A DNA stretch of 10,566 nt, taken from positions 1 through 10,566 of the forward strand of contig JBKPDY010000080.1 in the NCBI GenBank assembly GCA_046728155.1, given 5' to 3'. Source of the DNA: CAWDLX01 sp046728155. Its GTDB lineage: Bacteria > Actinomycetota > Actinomycetes > Mycobacteriales > Micromonosporaceae. Both the position numbers and the translations under genes were made by a program. How positions within the stretch are numbered: the stretch's first letter is position 1; every line of letters begins with the position of its first letter. Below the pieces are notes generated by a model. It saw nothing but the letters and a program-made list of their open reading frames with translations. It had not been told where the DNA came from and searched no databases. This document shows positions 1 through 6,250 of the stretch, piece after piece.

Positions 1-3
1 GGC

Positions 4-58
4 GTCAAGGCCAGCCCTTCGGGCTGCCGCTTTGCGGTCGCCTTCGGCGAGCCCTGAC
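4..58. repeat. cloverleaf-like multi-hairpin element
   Basis: Three short hairpins stand side by side: AGCCC-TTC-GGGCT (13-25), CCGC-TTT-GCGG (27-37) and TCGCC-TTC-GGCGA (38-50). They are enclosed by an outer stem of GTCAAGGC (4-11) with GCCCTGAC (51-58), which has one mismatch. Almost every base is paired, giving a four-way junction. Such compact GC-rich folded units are typical of dispersed intergenic repeats in actinomycete genomes (inference from general knowledge); only one copy is in this window. It could also work as a transcription terminator for a gene to the left, or as a small mobile repeat. The pairing is seen directly; the role is not known. Confidence 0.6.
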
Positions 59-415
59 TCCGATCCCTTATCAGCGTTTATGGCAGCGAGCCGGGAAACG
101 GAGCAGTCCGGTCAGACGACGGATGTGTGCTGAGGAAGTCAAATACTCCTATGGGCACGGTGATGGACGGACCCGGTTCCGGGTCGGCTGATCATGTCGT
201 TTTGGCCGCCCTCCAGGGGATAGCGGTTCCCGCCGCGCTCCGCGATCTCTGCGTAGAACAACCGGGATGGGGTCCTTTAGGACGGTCCCGACATCGCTAA
301 TCGAGCTTGTTGGCGGTGCAGCGGGGGCCCATGGTCACGCTCGAGCTTCGTGGCTGTATGGGAAGTGGGGCTTGATCCCGCCATGGAGGATGGCTGTGGG
401 GGTTGTGGCTGTGCG
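59..415. other. gene-free stretch downstream of IS110 remnant
   Basis: No convincing gene is present. The stretch lies downstream of the transposase stop and may include the element's own non-coding end, which in the IS1111 group (unlike the IS110 group proper) carries the bridge RNA. The octamer TCGAGCTT occurs twice (301-308 and 342-349), but no inverted repeats or clear element boundary were found. Confidence 0.35.
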
Positions 416-1165
416 CTAGGCGGCGGCCAGTTCCGAAGTACGCCGGCGAATCTCGCCCCTGGCGACGGCGGGGTCGAACATTTCGCGCCGGGTGACCAGA
501 GCATGCAGCCAGCGCAACAGGGTCGCGCCGCACGCCGCGTGGGCCTGGCCGGGGGTCAGCTGGTCGCGGGCTCGAGTGGTCAGGTGAGTGAACCGGGCGG
601 CAAGGACAGGGTTGTGTGTGAGGGCGGGCTTCACCGCCCGCCACGCCGCTGTCCGCAAGCCGGACCGGCCGCGGTGGCTGATCCGGGTAGTGCCGCGCAT
701 GGTTCCCGACGTGCGCTCGACCGGGTTGAGCCCGGCGTGTTTGACCACACTCCGCGCGGACTCGAATCGGGAAAGGTCCCCAGTCTCGGCCAGGATCGTT
801 GCCGCACCGACCGCAGACAGGCCCGGGATGGACGTGACCACCGCCGTCAGATCCAACTCGTCGAGAACGTCGATCATGCGGCCCTCAATCTCCGCCAGGC
901 CCGCCCTCACGCTCAGCCAGTCCTCCACGATCAGGCCGACGCGTTCGAGCGCACCGTCGCGTTGTGCCCTCACCCCCTCCGCATCGGTCATGGCCGTGAA
1001 GACCGCGCGCACAATCCGCAGACACAGTCTGGTCCGGCCCAACCGCGGCAACTGGGCTCGTACAGCGTCGGTAAACGCACCCGCACCCGCGCCCGCCACC
1101 CGCTCCAGGTCGTCCCCGGCCGCGTGGACGACGGCCAGGCACGCCACCCACGTGTCCGACTCCAA
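416..1165 (-). pseudogene. IS110-family transposase, 5'-truncated
   Basis: The 249-residue product carries the C-terminal Transposase_20 (IS116/IS110/IS902) domain. It shows the helix-hairpin-helix-like stretch TSIPGLSAVGAATILAETGD (residues about 112-131), followed by FESARSVVKHAGLNPVERTSG with the conserved glycine/serine region, and then ISHRGRSGLRTAAWRAV. Full-length IS110 transposases are about 350-450 residues and begin with a DEDD RuvC-like catalytic domain. That domain is missing here. The frame begins at a TTG, and reading further upstream it stays open for only about 16 codons before a TAG. No ribosome binding site is evident. Without the DEDD domain it cannot be an active recombinase, so this is a remnant. 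Nothing recognisable as the lost N-terminus was found in the next 370 bases. Confidence 0.85.
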
Positions 1166-1534
1166 CGGCCGGCTGAGCGGCCTCCGCTCCCACGAGCGCG
1201 CTACGAGGTGTTTCTACAGGAAGCCCGAGCTCCAGGACCGGGGGCGAGGTGCTGATGCTGGCTGGGCGAAGACAGCGCAGCCGGAAACCAAGGACCAAGA
1301 TCAGGCCGTCTCCAGGCCGTCAACGTCACCCAACGTCCAACATCGACGATCGTTGACGAACACGTTTCCCGCAGGTCGGAGGCGTTGCGCGTCGCATTCC
1401 CGCAGGTCGGAATCGACCCTCGCCACTGCAACGCCAAACAGACGGTACACGTCGGTCGCCGGAACGGATCCGATAACCGGCGCGTGCCAATCGCTACGCG
1501 GGCGCCTGGGCCGCAGTTCTTCGCGACTCGACCG
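1166..1534. other. gene-free stretch with a short direct repeat
   Basis: No gene is supported. The reading frames here lack family signatures and initiation signals. A 15-base direct repeat TTCCCGCAGGTCGGA occurs at 1366-1380 and 1397-1411, a period of 31 bases. The segment separates the truncated transposase from the repeat-protein gene pair and contains no clear terminator. Confidence 0.35.
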
Positions 1535-1897
1535 CTACTTGGTCGCTGGCTTGCGAGCTGACTCGCCCGCGGCGGCCGTTCGCTCTGCGGTGGGCGACCC
1601 ACCCGGCCGGTGATGCTCCAGAGCCTTTAATATCTCAGGGGCCAGCGTCCGCGCGAGTGCGGGCGCAAGAGCATCAGCCAGTGCCGACGCGATGGTCTGG
1701 GCGAACAGGAGCCTTTCCACCATCGATGTGCGTGACGAGGACGACGATGCCGTGACGACCTCGACCAATGCCGCCAGAGGGTTGAGCACCGCGGTCTGGG
1801 TTGACTTTCCGGCGTCGGTCAGTATGTCCCGGATGAGGTCATCGATCAACGACTCTGCCGGCTCCTCTTCTGGTTCTTTGCGAGATTCTGCCGCCAT
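1535..1897 (-). CDS. unrecognised 120-residue protein, acidic N-terminus, Ala/Leu-rich helix
   Basis: The start was placed at the ATG at 1895-1897 because it is preceded by AGAGGAAC at good distance; a longer in-frame start at 1930 lacks that signal. The protein opens with an acidic stretch (MAAESRKEPEEEPAESL), continues through probably helical segments (LIDDLIRDILTDAG; NPLAALVEVVTASSSSS) to a long amphipathic Ala/Leu helix (IASALADALAPALARTLAPEILKALEHH, about residues 69-96), and ends in a disordered, charged tail. No signal peptide, zinc site or catalytic motif is visible. It lies 81 bases downstream of the repeat-protein gene on the same strand, so the two are probably co-transcribed. I do not recognise the family. 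The helix could pack against membranes or a partner such as the neighbouring repeat protein (inference only). Confidence 0.6.
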   Translation of the reverse strand: MAAESRKEPEEEPAESLIDDLIRDILTDAGKSTQTAVLNPLAALVEVVTASSSSSRTSMVERLLFAQTIASALADALAPALARTLAPEILKALEHHRPGGSPTAERTAAAGESARKPATK

Positions 1898-1978
1898 AAC
1901 GGTTCCTCTGGTTTCCTGTCCCTGGGCCACCTCGACGGTTGCGACGCCGCTCCGGATGTCGCAACCATCCCGAAGCGC

Positions 1979-2470
1979 TCAGCCAGCGTGTGAGCCCGCG
2001 AGTGCCGCGAGCAGAAGCGGGTGTTCGATGATGCCTTCGCCACGTTCCTCCCGGCGGCCCAGCAGCATGGCCAGTAGGAGTGGGTGTTCGATCAGGCTCT
2101 TACCGCGTTCCTCTCGGCGCTGCATGAGAGCGGCGAGTAGGAGTGGGTGTTCGATCAGGCTCTTACCGCGTTCCTCTCGGCGCTGCATGAGAGCGGCGAG
2201 TAGGAGTGGGTGTTCGATGATGCCTTCGCCACGTTCCTCCCGGCGGCCCAGCAGCATGGCCAGCAGGAGTGGGTGTTCGATCAGGCTCTTACCGCGTTCC
2301 TCCCGGCGCTGCATGAGAGCGGCGAGTAGGAGCGGGTGTTCGATGATGCCTTCGCCACGTTCCTCGCGGCGGCCTAGCAACGCGGTAAGCAGAAGCGGGT
2401 ACAACCCCCGATCTTCGGCCTCTCCAGCCGGTGCCTCAGCCGTTCGTTGGCGCTCCGCAGTGGTTGTCAT
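1979..2470 (-). CDS. 21-residue tandem-repeat protein, unrecognised
   Basis: The 163-residue product starts at ATG 2468-2470, preceded by GGGGGGAC about 6 bases upstream. After a 23-residue leader (MTTTAERQRTAEAPAGEAED...) it consists of six complete 21-residue units and a final partial HPLLLAAL, then AGSHAG. Each unit runs (H/Y)PLLL(A/T)(A/M)L, then GRREERGEGIIE (type A) or QRREERGKSLIE (type B). In protein order the types are A-B-A-B-B-A. The pattern is hydrophobic helix start, basic/acidic RREERG, then a short aliphatic end; 21 residues would be three heptads, so an alpha-solenoid or coiled assembly is plausible. There is no signal peptide and no membrane span long enough to be convincing. 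I do not recognise the family. The 120-residue gene follows 81 bases downstream. Confidence 0.7.
   Translation of the reverse strand: MTTTAERQRTAEAPAGEAEDRGLYPLLLTALLGRREERGEGIIEHPLLLAALMQRREERGKSLIEHPLLLAMLLGRREERGEGIIEHPLLLAALMQRREERGKSLIEHPLLLAALMQRREERGKSLIEHPLLLAMLLGRREERGEGIIEHPLLLAALAGSHAG
2021..2398. repeat. six tandem 63-bp units inside the repeat-protein gene
   Basis: Units begin at 2021, 2084, 2147, 2210, 2273 and 2336, exactly 63 bases apart, with a diverged further start at 2399. Two DNA versions occur. Units 2 and 3 are identical over all 63 bases, units 1 and 4 differ at one base, unit 5 differs from 2 and 3 at two bases, and unit 6 is the most diverged. The period is a multiple of three, so copy-number change keeps the frame. 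Near-identity at the DNA level, including third positions, indicates recent duplication or gene conversion. Confidence 0.95.
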
Positions 2471-3007
2471 GATGTCCCCCCGGATGATCGTGATACTTGA
2501 CGTAACCCCTTGGCACGTTGCGTTCAGCCGGTCTCGGCTCGTCAACCAACCTATCGGGAGTGAACCGCCGATATGGGTTCTTTCGCCAAAAGGGATATGG
2601 CCCCCGCCCCGGCCCCAAGATCCCCGGCGCGTACGCGCCACGCGGAGACGACCTCGGCGTGGATCGATGGAGCGAGCTAGAACAGCGGGGCGCACAGAGG
2701 TCACGGGCTCTCGGTAGCCGCGCCATCTTCGAGTCCTCGGCCAGTCAACCGCCGTCTTTTGCATGGGCGGCCCCGGGCGGTGACTGAAGGACTGAGTGAC
2801 CGCGGCTACGCACAGCAGCGACTGTCGGCAGGTTCGCAAGCACGAGGCACGGGTGGGCCGAGTGCAGTCAGGAACCGGCGGACCTTTTGATGGCGCCGCC
2901 GAGCAGCGGAATGCCTGCCAGCATTGGGGGCACACGCAGACCATCGTCCTAAGCCGTCTACGTACCGTGACACGGAAGCCGTCGAACGCCCGCCTCCCTG
3001 CCGGCGG
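2471..3007. other. leader and gene-free stretch upstream of the repeat gene
   Basis: No gene is supported on either strand. The part next to 2470 is presumably the promoter and leader of the repeat-protein gene. A TTGACG hexamer on the minus strand (2540-2545) could be a -35 element, but no matching -10 was found at normal spacing. A perfect GCGCGTACGCGC palindrome lies at about 2627-2638. Confidence 0.3.
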
Positions 3008-3019
3008 TAGGTATACCTA
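3008..3019. promoter_or_regulatory. 12-bp perfect palindrome, possible operator
   Basis: TAGGTATACCTA is a perfect 12-base palindrome with an AT centre, unusual in this GC-rich DNA. It lies about 100 bases before the small + strand ORF at 3120. A repressor site is plausible, but no regulator gene is next to it. Confidence 0.35.
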
Positions 3020-3119
3020 GGTGATCGGGACAGGCGAAATAGGTAATGGGTACCGATGCGCGCCTACCATTATCGGCAGAGGATCGGGGAGACCACTCGG
3101 CCGAGAAGGGATGATTGCT

Positions 3120-3266
3120 ATGAAACGCCGGGTCCACAAGCGCATCTACCGTCGGTTTCCTCAGCTGGGCGCGCTGGCCGATCCGTGCCGCGCCCGCTTG
3201 GTACGGTATGTCGACCCAACCAGCGCTGAAGATGACTACTACAGGTTCGCCAACCGTAGCGGGTGA
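3120..3266 (+). CDS. small basic hypothetical protein (48 residues)
   Basis: The ATG at 3120 is preceded by GAAGGGA at about 8 bases, a fair ribosome binding site. The product begins MKRRVHKRIYRRFPQL, strongly basic, and continues to an acidic/aromatic end (DPTSAEDDYYRFANRSG). It has no cysteines, signal peptide or membrane segment. The same frame stays open upstream to 3021, but that part looks non-coding. A palindrome lies about 100 bases upstream and a GC-rich hairpin 35 bases downstream, which together make a small transcription unit plausible. I do not recognise the protein, and a chance ORF is possible. Confidence 0.4.
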   Translation: MKRRVHKRIYRRFPQLGALADPCRARLVRYVDPTSAEDDYYRFANRSG

Positions 3267-3300
3267 CCCATTAGCAGACCGGCGGGGCATGTGTTCTGTG

Positions 3301-3329
3301 CGCGGGGAGGGCCGCGGGCGCTCCCCGTG
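3301..3329. terminator. GC-rich hairpin, possible bidirectional terminator
   Basis: CGCGGGGAG (3301-3309) pairs with CTCCCCGTG (3321-3329), nine pairs including one G-U, around an 11-base loop. There is no T-tract, which is common for actinobacterial terminators. It lies 35 bases after the + strand ORF ending at 3266 and about 100 bases past the end of the - strand gene at 3431, so it could serve both. Confidence 0.45.
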
Positions 3330-3430
3330 CCGGCGCCGATGAGAGTAGCCACATCTCGCACAGAACGACATCAGCTAATACGTTCGCCGTCTAGCAGATC
3401 GGGTCCCTGCGAAGGCCATAGGTGGTGCGG

Positions 3431-3625
3431 TCATCGTGGCGGTACCAGGGCTGGAGCTGGTTCGGGATGCGGAACCCGGCCATCACCAGGTGCCTGGTAT
3501 AGGCCAACCAGGATTGCGGCGAGCACGGTGATGGCGGCGATCGCGACTGCAGTGACGACCGCGACGAGCGTCGTCCGCCGGCCGGAGGGAGCGGGCGAGC
3601 GACGTGCGATGGGCAATGTCGACAT
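3431..3625 (-). CDS. small single-pass membrane protein (64 residues)
   Basis: The ATG at 3623-3625 is preceded by AAAGGAACACC, a good ribosome binding site. The product has a basic N-terminus (MSTLPIARRSPAPSGRR), one hydrophobic segment of about 25 residues (TLVAVVTAVAIAAITVLAAI..., roughly residues 19-43) and a proline-rich tail (VPHPEPAPALVPPR). The positive-inside rule suggests a cytoplasmic N-terminus and an exported tail. No enzymatic motif is visible and I do not recognise a family. Its leader shares ten identical bases (AAGGAACACC) with that of the zinc-ribbon gene upstream. It may once have been the distal gene of the same unit, now separated by the P-loop fragment. Confidence 0.6.
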   Translation of the reverse strand: MSTLPIARRSPAPSGRRTTLVAVVTAVAIAAITVLAAILVGLYQAPGDGRVPHPEPAPALVPPR

Positions 3626-3935
3626 GGGGTGTTCCTTTACGTCGGACAGAGTGGTCACGCTCACCGGCCCAGGCGGGTGTGGTAAGTCCCGGCTGGCGTT
3701 GCGGGTGGCTGGCTTGCTGAGGGCAGCTTTGGTGACGGCGCACGGATGATTGAGCTGACCCCGCCGGAGCCGGTGCGAGGGTTGGTACAGGCGCGAGCCG
3801 ATCAGGAGGCGCGAGGAACCAGTGTCTGTTAATGCATTGGACGTAGAGCAGTTCGAGTCCGCCCATCGTGCTGAATACGTCGCCGCGTGATTCGACAGTT
3901 GCTGGAAACCCGCAGTCCGGGCAGTCAACGAGCAT
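3483..3935 (-). CDS. Cys/His zinc-ribbon protein with an anomalous tail
   Basis: The start is the ATG at 3933-3935, with GGAAGGAACACC just upstream; an in-frame ATG at 3971 lacks such a site. The first 47 residues (MLVDCPDCGFPATVESRGDV...LLYVQCINRHWFLAPPDRL) form a compact Cys/His unit: CPDC, then C-x3-H about 30 residues later. That fits a small zinc-binding fold, and short proteins of this kind are common in actinomycetes (general knowledge). The native protein is usually only about 60-100 residues. Here the frame continues to 150 residues with an Arg/His-rich end. That tail reads antisense through the P-loop fragment and the start of the membrane-protein gene, so it is probably not native. 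I infer that the 3' end was replaced by rearrangement. The zinc unit itself appears intact. Confidence 0.55.
   Translation of the reverse strand: MLVDCPDCGFPATVESRGDVFSTMGGLELLYVQCINRHWFLAPPDRLAPVPTLAPAPAGSAQSSVRRHQSCPQQASHPQRQPGLTTPAWAGERDHSVRRKGTPHVDIAHRTSLARSLRPADDARRGRHCSRDRRHHRARRNPGWPIPGTW
3642..3749 (+). pseudogene. orphan P-loop fragment of an AfsR/LuxR-type regulator ATPase
   Basis: The + strand reads SDRVVTLTGPGGCGKSRLAL followed by RVAGLL, then runs out of recognisable sequence and stops at 3749. TLTGPGGxGKxRLAL is the Walker A segment of NB-ARC/AAA ATPases in large actinomycete regulators (AfsR/SARP and LuxR groups). Those proteins run to several hundred residues; here only about 30 residues survive, with no DNA-binding domain, Walker B or TPR part nearby. 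The fragment lies opposite to, and overlaps, the 3' part of the zinc-ribbon gene, so it is a rearranged scrap rather than a gene. Confidence 0.55.
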
Positions 3936-4102
3936 GACGGTGTTCCTTCCAGCCTGAATTGGCTCTTCCACTCCAGGCTTGACGCAGGTGCGATGCCATC
4001 GACGCTATGGCCGCTCACGGGCACGGGCCATCGGGTGATCCACGGGCACACCCCGGGTGGCTGGACGCTCAGCGGGCGCGGGGCATCCGGGGAACTACGG
4101 AG

Positions 4103-5114
4103 TCAGAACCGCAGCCGCCGCTCGGTAACCCGGGCCGCGATCTGGGCGCGGGAACTCACCTGCAGCTTGCGCCGGATGTTCTCCACGTGCGTCTCGACCG
4201 TTCGCGGCCCGACCGACAGGCGCCGGGCGATCGCTTGGTTGGTGAGCCCGTCGGTGACCAGTTCGGCCACCTCGAACTCCCGGTCGGTCAGCCGTTGTCC
4301 GCCGGCCGGCGGCCGGCTGAGGAACCCGAGTATCGCGTCCAGGACCGGTTTCCAGTCGCCGTGGTAGAACAGGTGGCTCGTTCCCGGCAGCGGGATCAAC
4401 GTAGCCCCCGGCACGAGCGCGGCGACTGCCCGCCCCAGCTCGAACTTAGTTCCCCTGTCGCCTTCGCGATGCAGGACCGCGGTCGCCGTCCGGATCGTCG
4501 GAAGCAGGGCGCGGATGTCGGTGTGGTAGTAGACATCGAGCAACTGCGCGGCGACGTCGGGCGAGGAACTCGCCCGCTGGAACCGAGTGAACGCCGCGAT
4601 GTCCTCGGCCGTGGGATCGTCGATGAACGCGCTCGTCAGCGCCTGCAGCCCCATGCCCCAATGCGCCCGCACCAGCGCGACGACGGACGCGCTGGCCTCG
4701 ATCGACGCCAGATCCCGGCCGCTCGCGCACATCCCATACACCACGAGCGCCTCGACCCGCTCGGGGTACCGCGCCGCGATCGCGGCGGCCAGCTGACCGC
4801 CCTGCGACGCACCGAACAGGTGGAACCGGCGGGCGTCGACCACGTCGGCCACCGCCGGGGCCGCGGCCACCTGCCCGTCGAAGGTCAGGTCGACGCTGTC
4901 CCGACCCCGACAGGCCGCACCCCGGCTTGTCATACCGGATCACCGTGAACCGCTGGGCCAGGCGGTCGAGGAACGCGCCAAAAGAGAACAGGCTCAGCTG
5001 ACTACGCAGATGGGTGATCCAACCAGACTCGAACAGTAGTGCCGGTCCCGTTCCCACGGTCGAGTACGCCACCGGCCCGGCGGGCGTGGTGCAGTACCTA
5101 ATCAACGCCCTCAC
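4103..5114 (-). pseudogene. alpha/beta hydrolase-LuxR HTH fusion, frameshifted
   Basis: Two frames join into one protein of about 336 residues. The N-terminal part (from GTG 5112-5114) reads RYCTTPAGPVAYSTVGTGPA...RFTVIRYDKPGCGLS, the start of an alpha/beta hydrolase. It continues in the next frame as RDSVDLTFDGQV, with the nucleophile elbow GASQGG (Ser), a GDRG acid region and SHLFYHGD with a likely catalytic His. The C-terminus is a LuxR/GerE helix-turn-helix (LTDREFEVAELVTDGLTNQA...GPRTVETHVENIRRKL). The frames meet at a run of four C at 4905-4908 (GGGG in coding sense); three would restore the frame. Both halves otherwise look well preserved, so this is a recent mutation, a sequencing error or, less likely, programmed slippage. 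Proteins of this layout are thought to couple a hydrolase-like sensor to transcription control; the target is unknown. A start at ATG 5159 is possible but lacks a ribosome binding site. Confidence 0.8.
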
Positions 5115-5302
5115 CCGTCCACGCTGACATGTCCCCCCGCCGGCGGTAAAGCGTCCCATTGACCGGGCGCTCGATCATCGGCACACCGCGAGAACGGACA
5201 GCAACGAAGTACAGCAGCCGCAGCGCCCGGTAACGTCTCAACCCGAAACGTTAGACGTCCACTGACCTCGACAAAGGCCGCCAACGACCACGGCGCCGGC
5301 AG

Positions 5303-5354
5303 TTCGCATCGAGGGGGTCAGGGGTTCGAAATTCGAATCCCCTCAGCTCCACCA
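5303..5354 (+). other. tRNA-Ala(CGC) 3' half, integration (att) site remnant
   Basis: The sequence contains the anticodon loop TTCGCAT (5303-5309, anticodon CGC), the 3' anticodon stem CGAGG (5310-5314), a five-base variable region, the T-stem AGGGG/CCCCT (5320-5324 and 5339-5343), the 3' acceptor strand CAGCTCC (5344-5350), discriminator A and CCA (5352-5354). The 5' half of the tRNA is absent: the bases before 5303 do not supply the acceptor, D-arm or 5' anticodon stem. The T-loop is 14 bases, TTCGAAA followed by TTCGAAT, instead of 7. A tRNA fragment from anticodon loop to 3' end is the typical att duplicate left by tyrosine integrases, and an integrase remnant lies 142 bases away. It cannot be a working tRNA. 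Confidence 0.8.
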
Positions 5355-5496
5355 AGCACCGCCCTGACCAACGGTTTTCGGTTTATCAAGATCGTTGGAT
5401 ACAGATCGGGTGCAGACTCATTCCAGCTCGGACGACTTCCGGCTGTGCTTGGCCAGTTGCCCGATCGCGCCTCCGACGACGTTGCGGCGGCGCTGT

Positions 5497-6250
5497 TTAC
5501 TTCGGCCACCAGTGCACGTACTTCTCCGACATGATACGCAGGCTGGAGTGCCGGAGCGTCCGCTGGACATCGGTCGGGTCCGCTCCCGCCGAGATCAGGG
5601 CGGTCGCGAAGTAATGCCGCAGCGAGTGAAAGGTGACCTCCTCGGGCCAACACGCGACCGGTCGCCAGCGACTCCACATCTTCGACGACGCGTGGTCCTG
5701 GATCGGCCGGCCCAGCTCGTCGGTAAGAGCGGGGGAATTGCCGCCAGGAACCGCTCCGGCACCACCTCAATCAGTGAGAGCACGTCATCCGTGGCCGGCA
5801 CCCACCTCGGAGCAGGCGACAGACCCCGGAGAATCGCCGAGATCCAAACGCTGCGGCACGGGTTATCGACGATCGCTTTGTCGATAACGGCCGCATTCAT
5901 GATGATGTTGAGCACGTCGGAGTACGTCCGGATCGACGACTACGCAACCTTGTTCTGCGTGAGCTTTAAAATCCAGGAAGTACGGATAGTCATGGTCCAG
6001 TGGCCGCGATTCCAGACGCCGCTGGTAGTCGAGCGCCTCCGTGATCTGACGCGTCTAGCGCCACCGTTCTGCGTATTCCCGAAAGACGGGCGTCGTTGCC
6101 CTGGTCGACCTTAGTCTCGTGGACCAGACCAGACCGCGCCTGATCGTCCCAAGCATCCGCGTCAGCCTATCGGTCGAGGAGCTGCACCCGCGTCTCGCCG
6201 TTCGTGTCCTCGTACCGGCAACGCCAGCGCTTGCCCCGTCAGCGTTTCGC
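5497..6250 (-). pseudogene. tyrosine integrase (phage/AICE type), decayed
   Basis: Pieces of one integrase can be read in order across several frames. N-terminal arm: KRWRCRYEDTNGETRVQLLD (6173-6232), TAG at 6167-6169, ADADAW. Core-binding domain: FREYAERWR, a TAG at 6055-6057, then TRQITEALDYQRRLESR, and RTYSDVLNIIMNAAVIDKAI (about 5868-5930) with DNPCRSV following. Catalytic domain: VLSLIEVVPERFLAAIPP, LTDELGRPIQDHASSKMWSR (about 5674-5733), and HSLRHYFATALISAG...LRHSSLRIMSEKYVHWW with the H-x-x-R, RH and Tyr residues. The stretch between AAIPP and LTDELG, where the first catalytic Arg and the beta-sheet belong, is gone, as is part of the core-binding domain. It is therefore inactive. The C-terminus points at the tRNA-Ala att remnant, as in pSAM2-like elements. 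The exact start cannot be placed. Confidence 0.85.

Noticed and set aside
136..267. Minus-strand short frame reading FYAEIAERGGNRYPLEGG
   Set aside because: It looks protein-like for about 20 residues, but there is no convincing start and a stop lies just upstream; I do not recognise it and it is too short to support.
416..1165. Complete IS110 element with a bridge RNA
   Set aside because: The DEDD domain and the upstream end are missing and no element boundaries could be found, so no bridge RNA is claimed.
350..1255. Long + strand open frame opposite the transposase
   Set aside because: It is the antisense shadow of the IS110 coding frame: Arg/Pro-rich, with no family motif and no ribosome binding site.
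1366..1411. 15-base direct repeat TTCCCGCAGGTCGGA, possible iteron or protein site
   Set aside because: There are only two copies, and no replication or regulator gene is nearby; it is recorded as a short repeat only.
2021..2398. CRISPR-like regular repeats
   Set aside because: The 63-base units are contiguous without unique spacers, stay in frame and alternate in two versions; they are coding tandem repeats.
1692..2717. Long + strand open frame (341 codons) across the 63-bp repeats
   Set aside because: It is open only because the repeat unit lacks stops in that frame. It reads as Ser/Arg/Cys-rich low-complexity sequence with no initiation signal, while the minus frame has a good ribosome binding site and plausible protein chemistry.
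5231..5258. Inverted repeats around TAACGTCT and AGACGT before the att remnant
   Set aside because: The arms are short, overlap in two alternative pairings and have no associated gene start; a regulatory or integrase arm site is possible but unsupported.
5303..5354. Functional tRNA gene
   Set aside because: The 5' half is missing and the T-loop is 14 bases, so it cannot fold as a tRNA.
5595..6114. Plus-strand frames opposite the integrase
   Set aside because: They are shadows of the integrase remnant, whose minus-strand pieces carry the clear family motifs.
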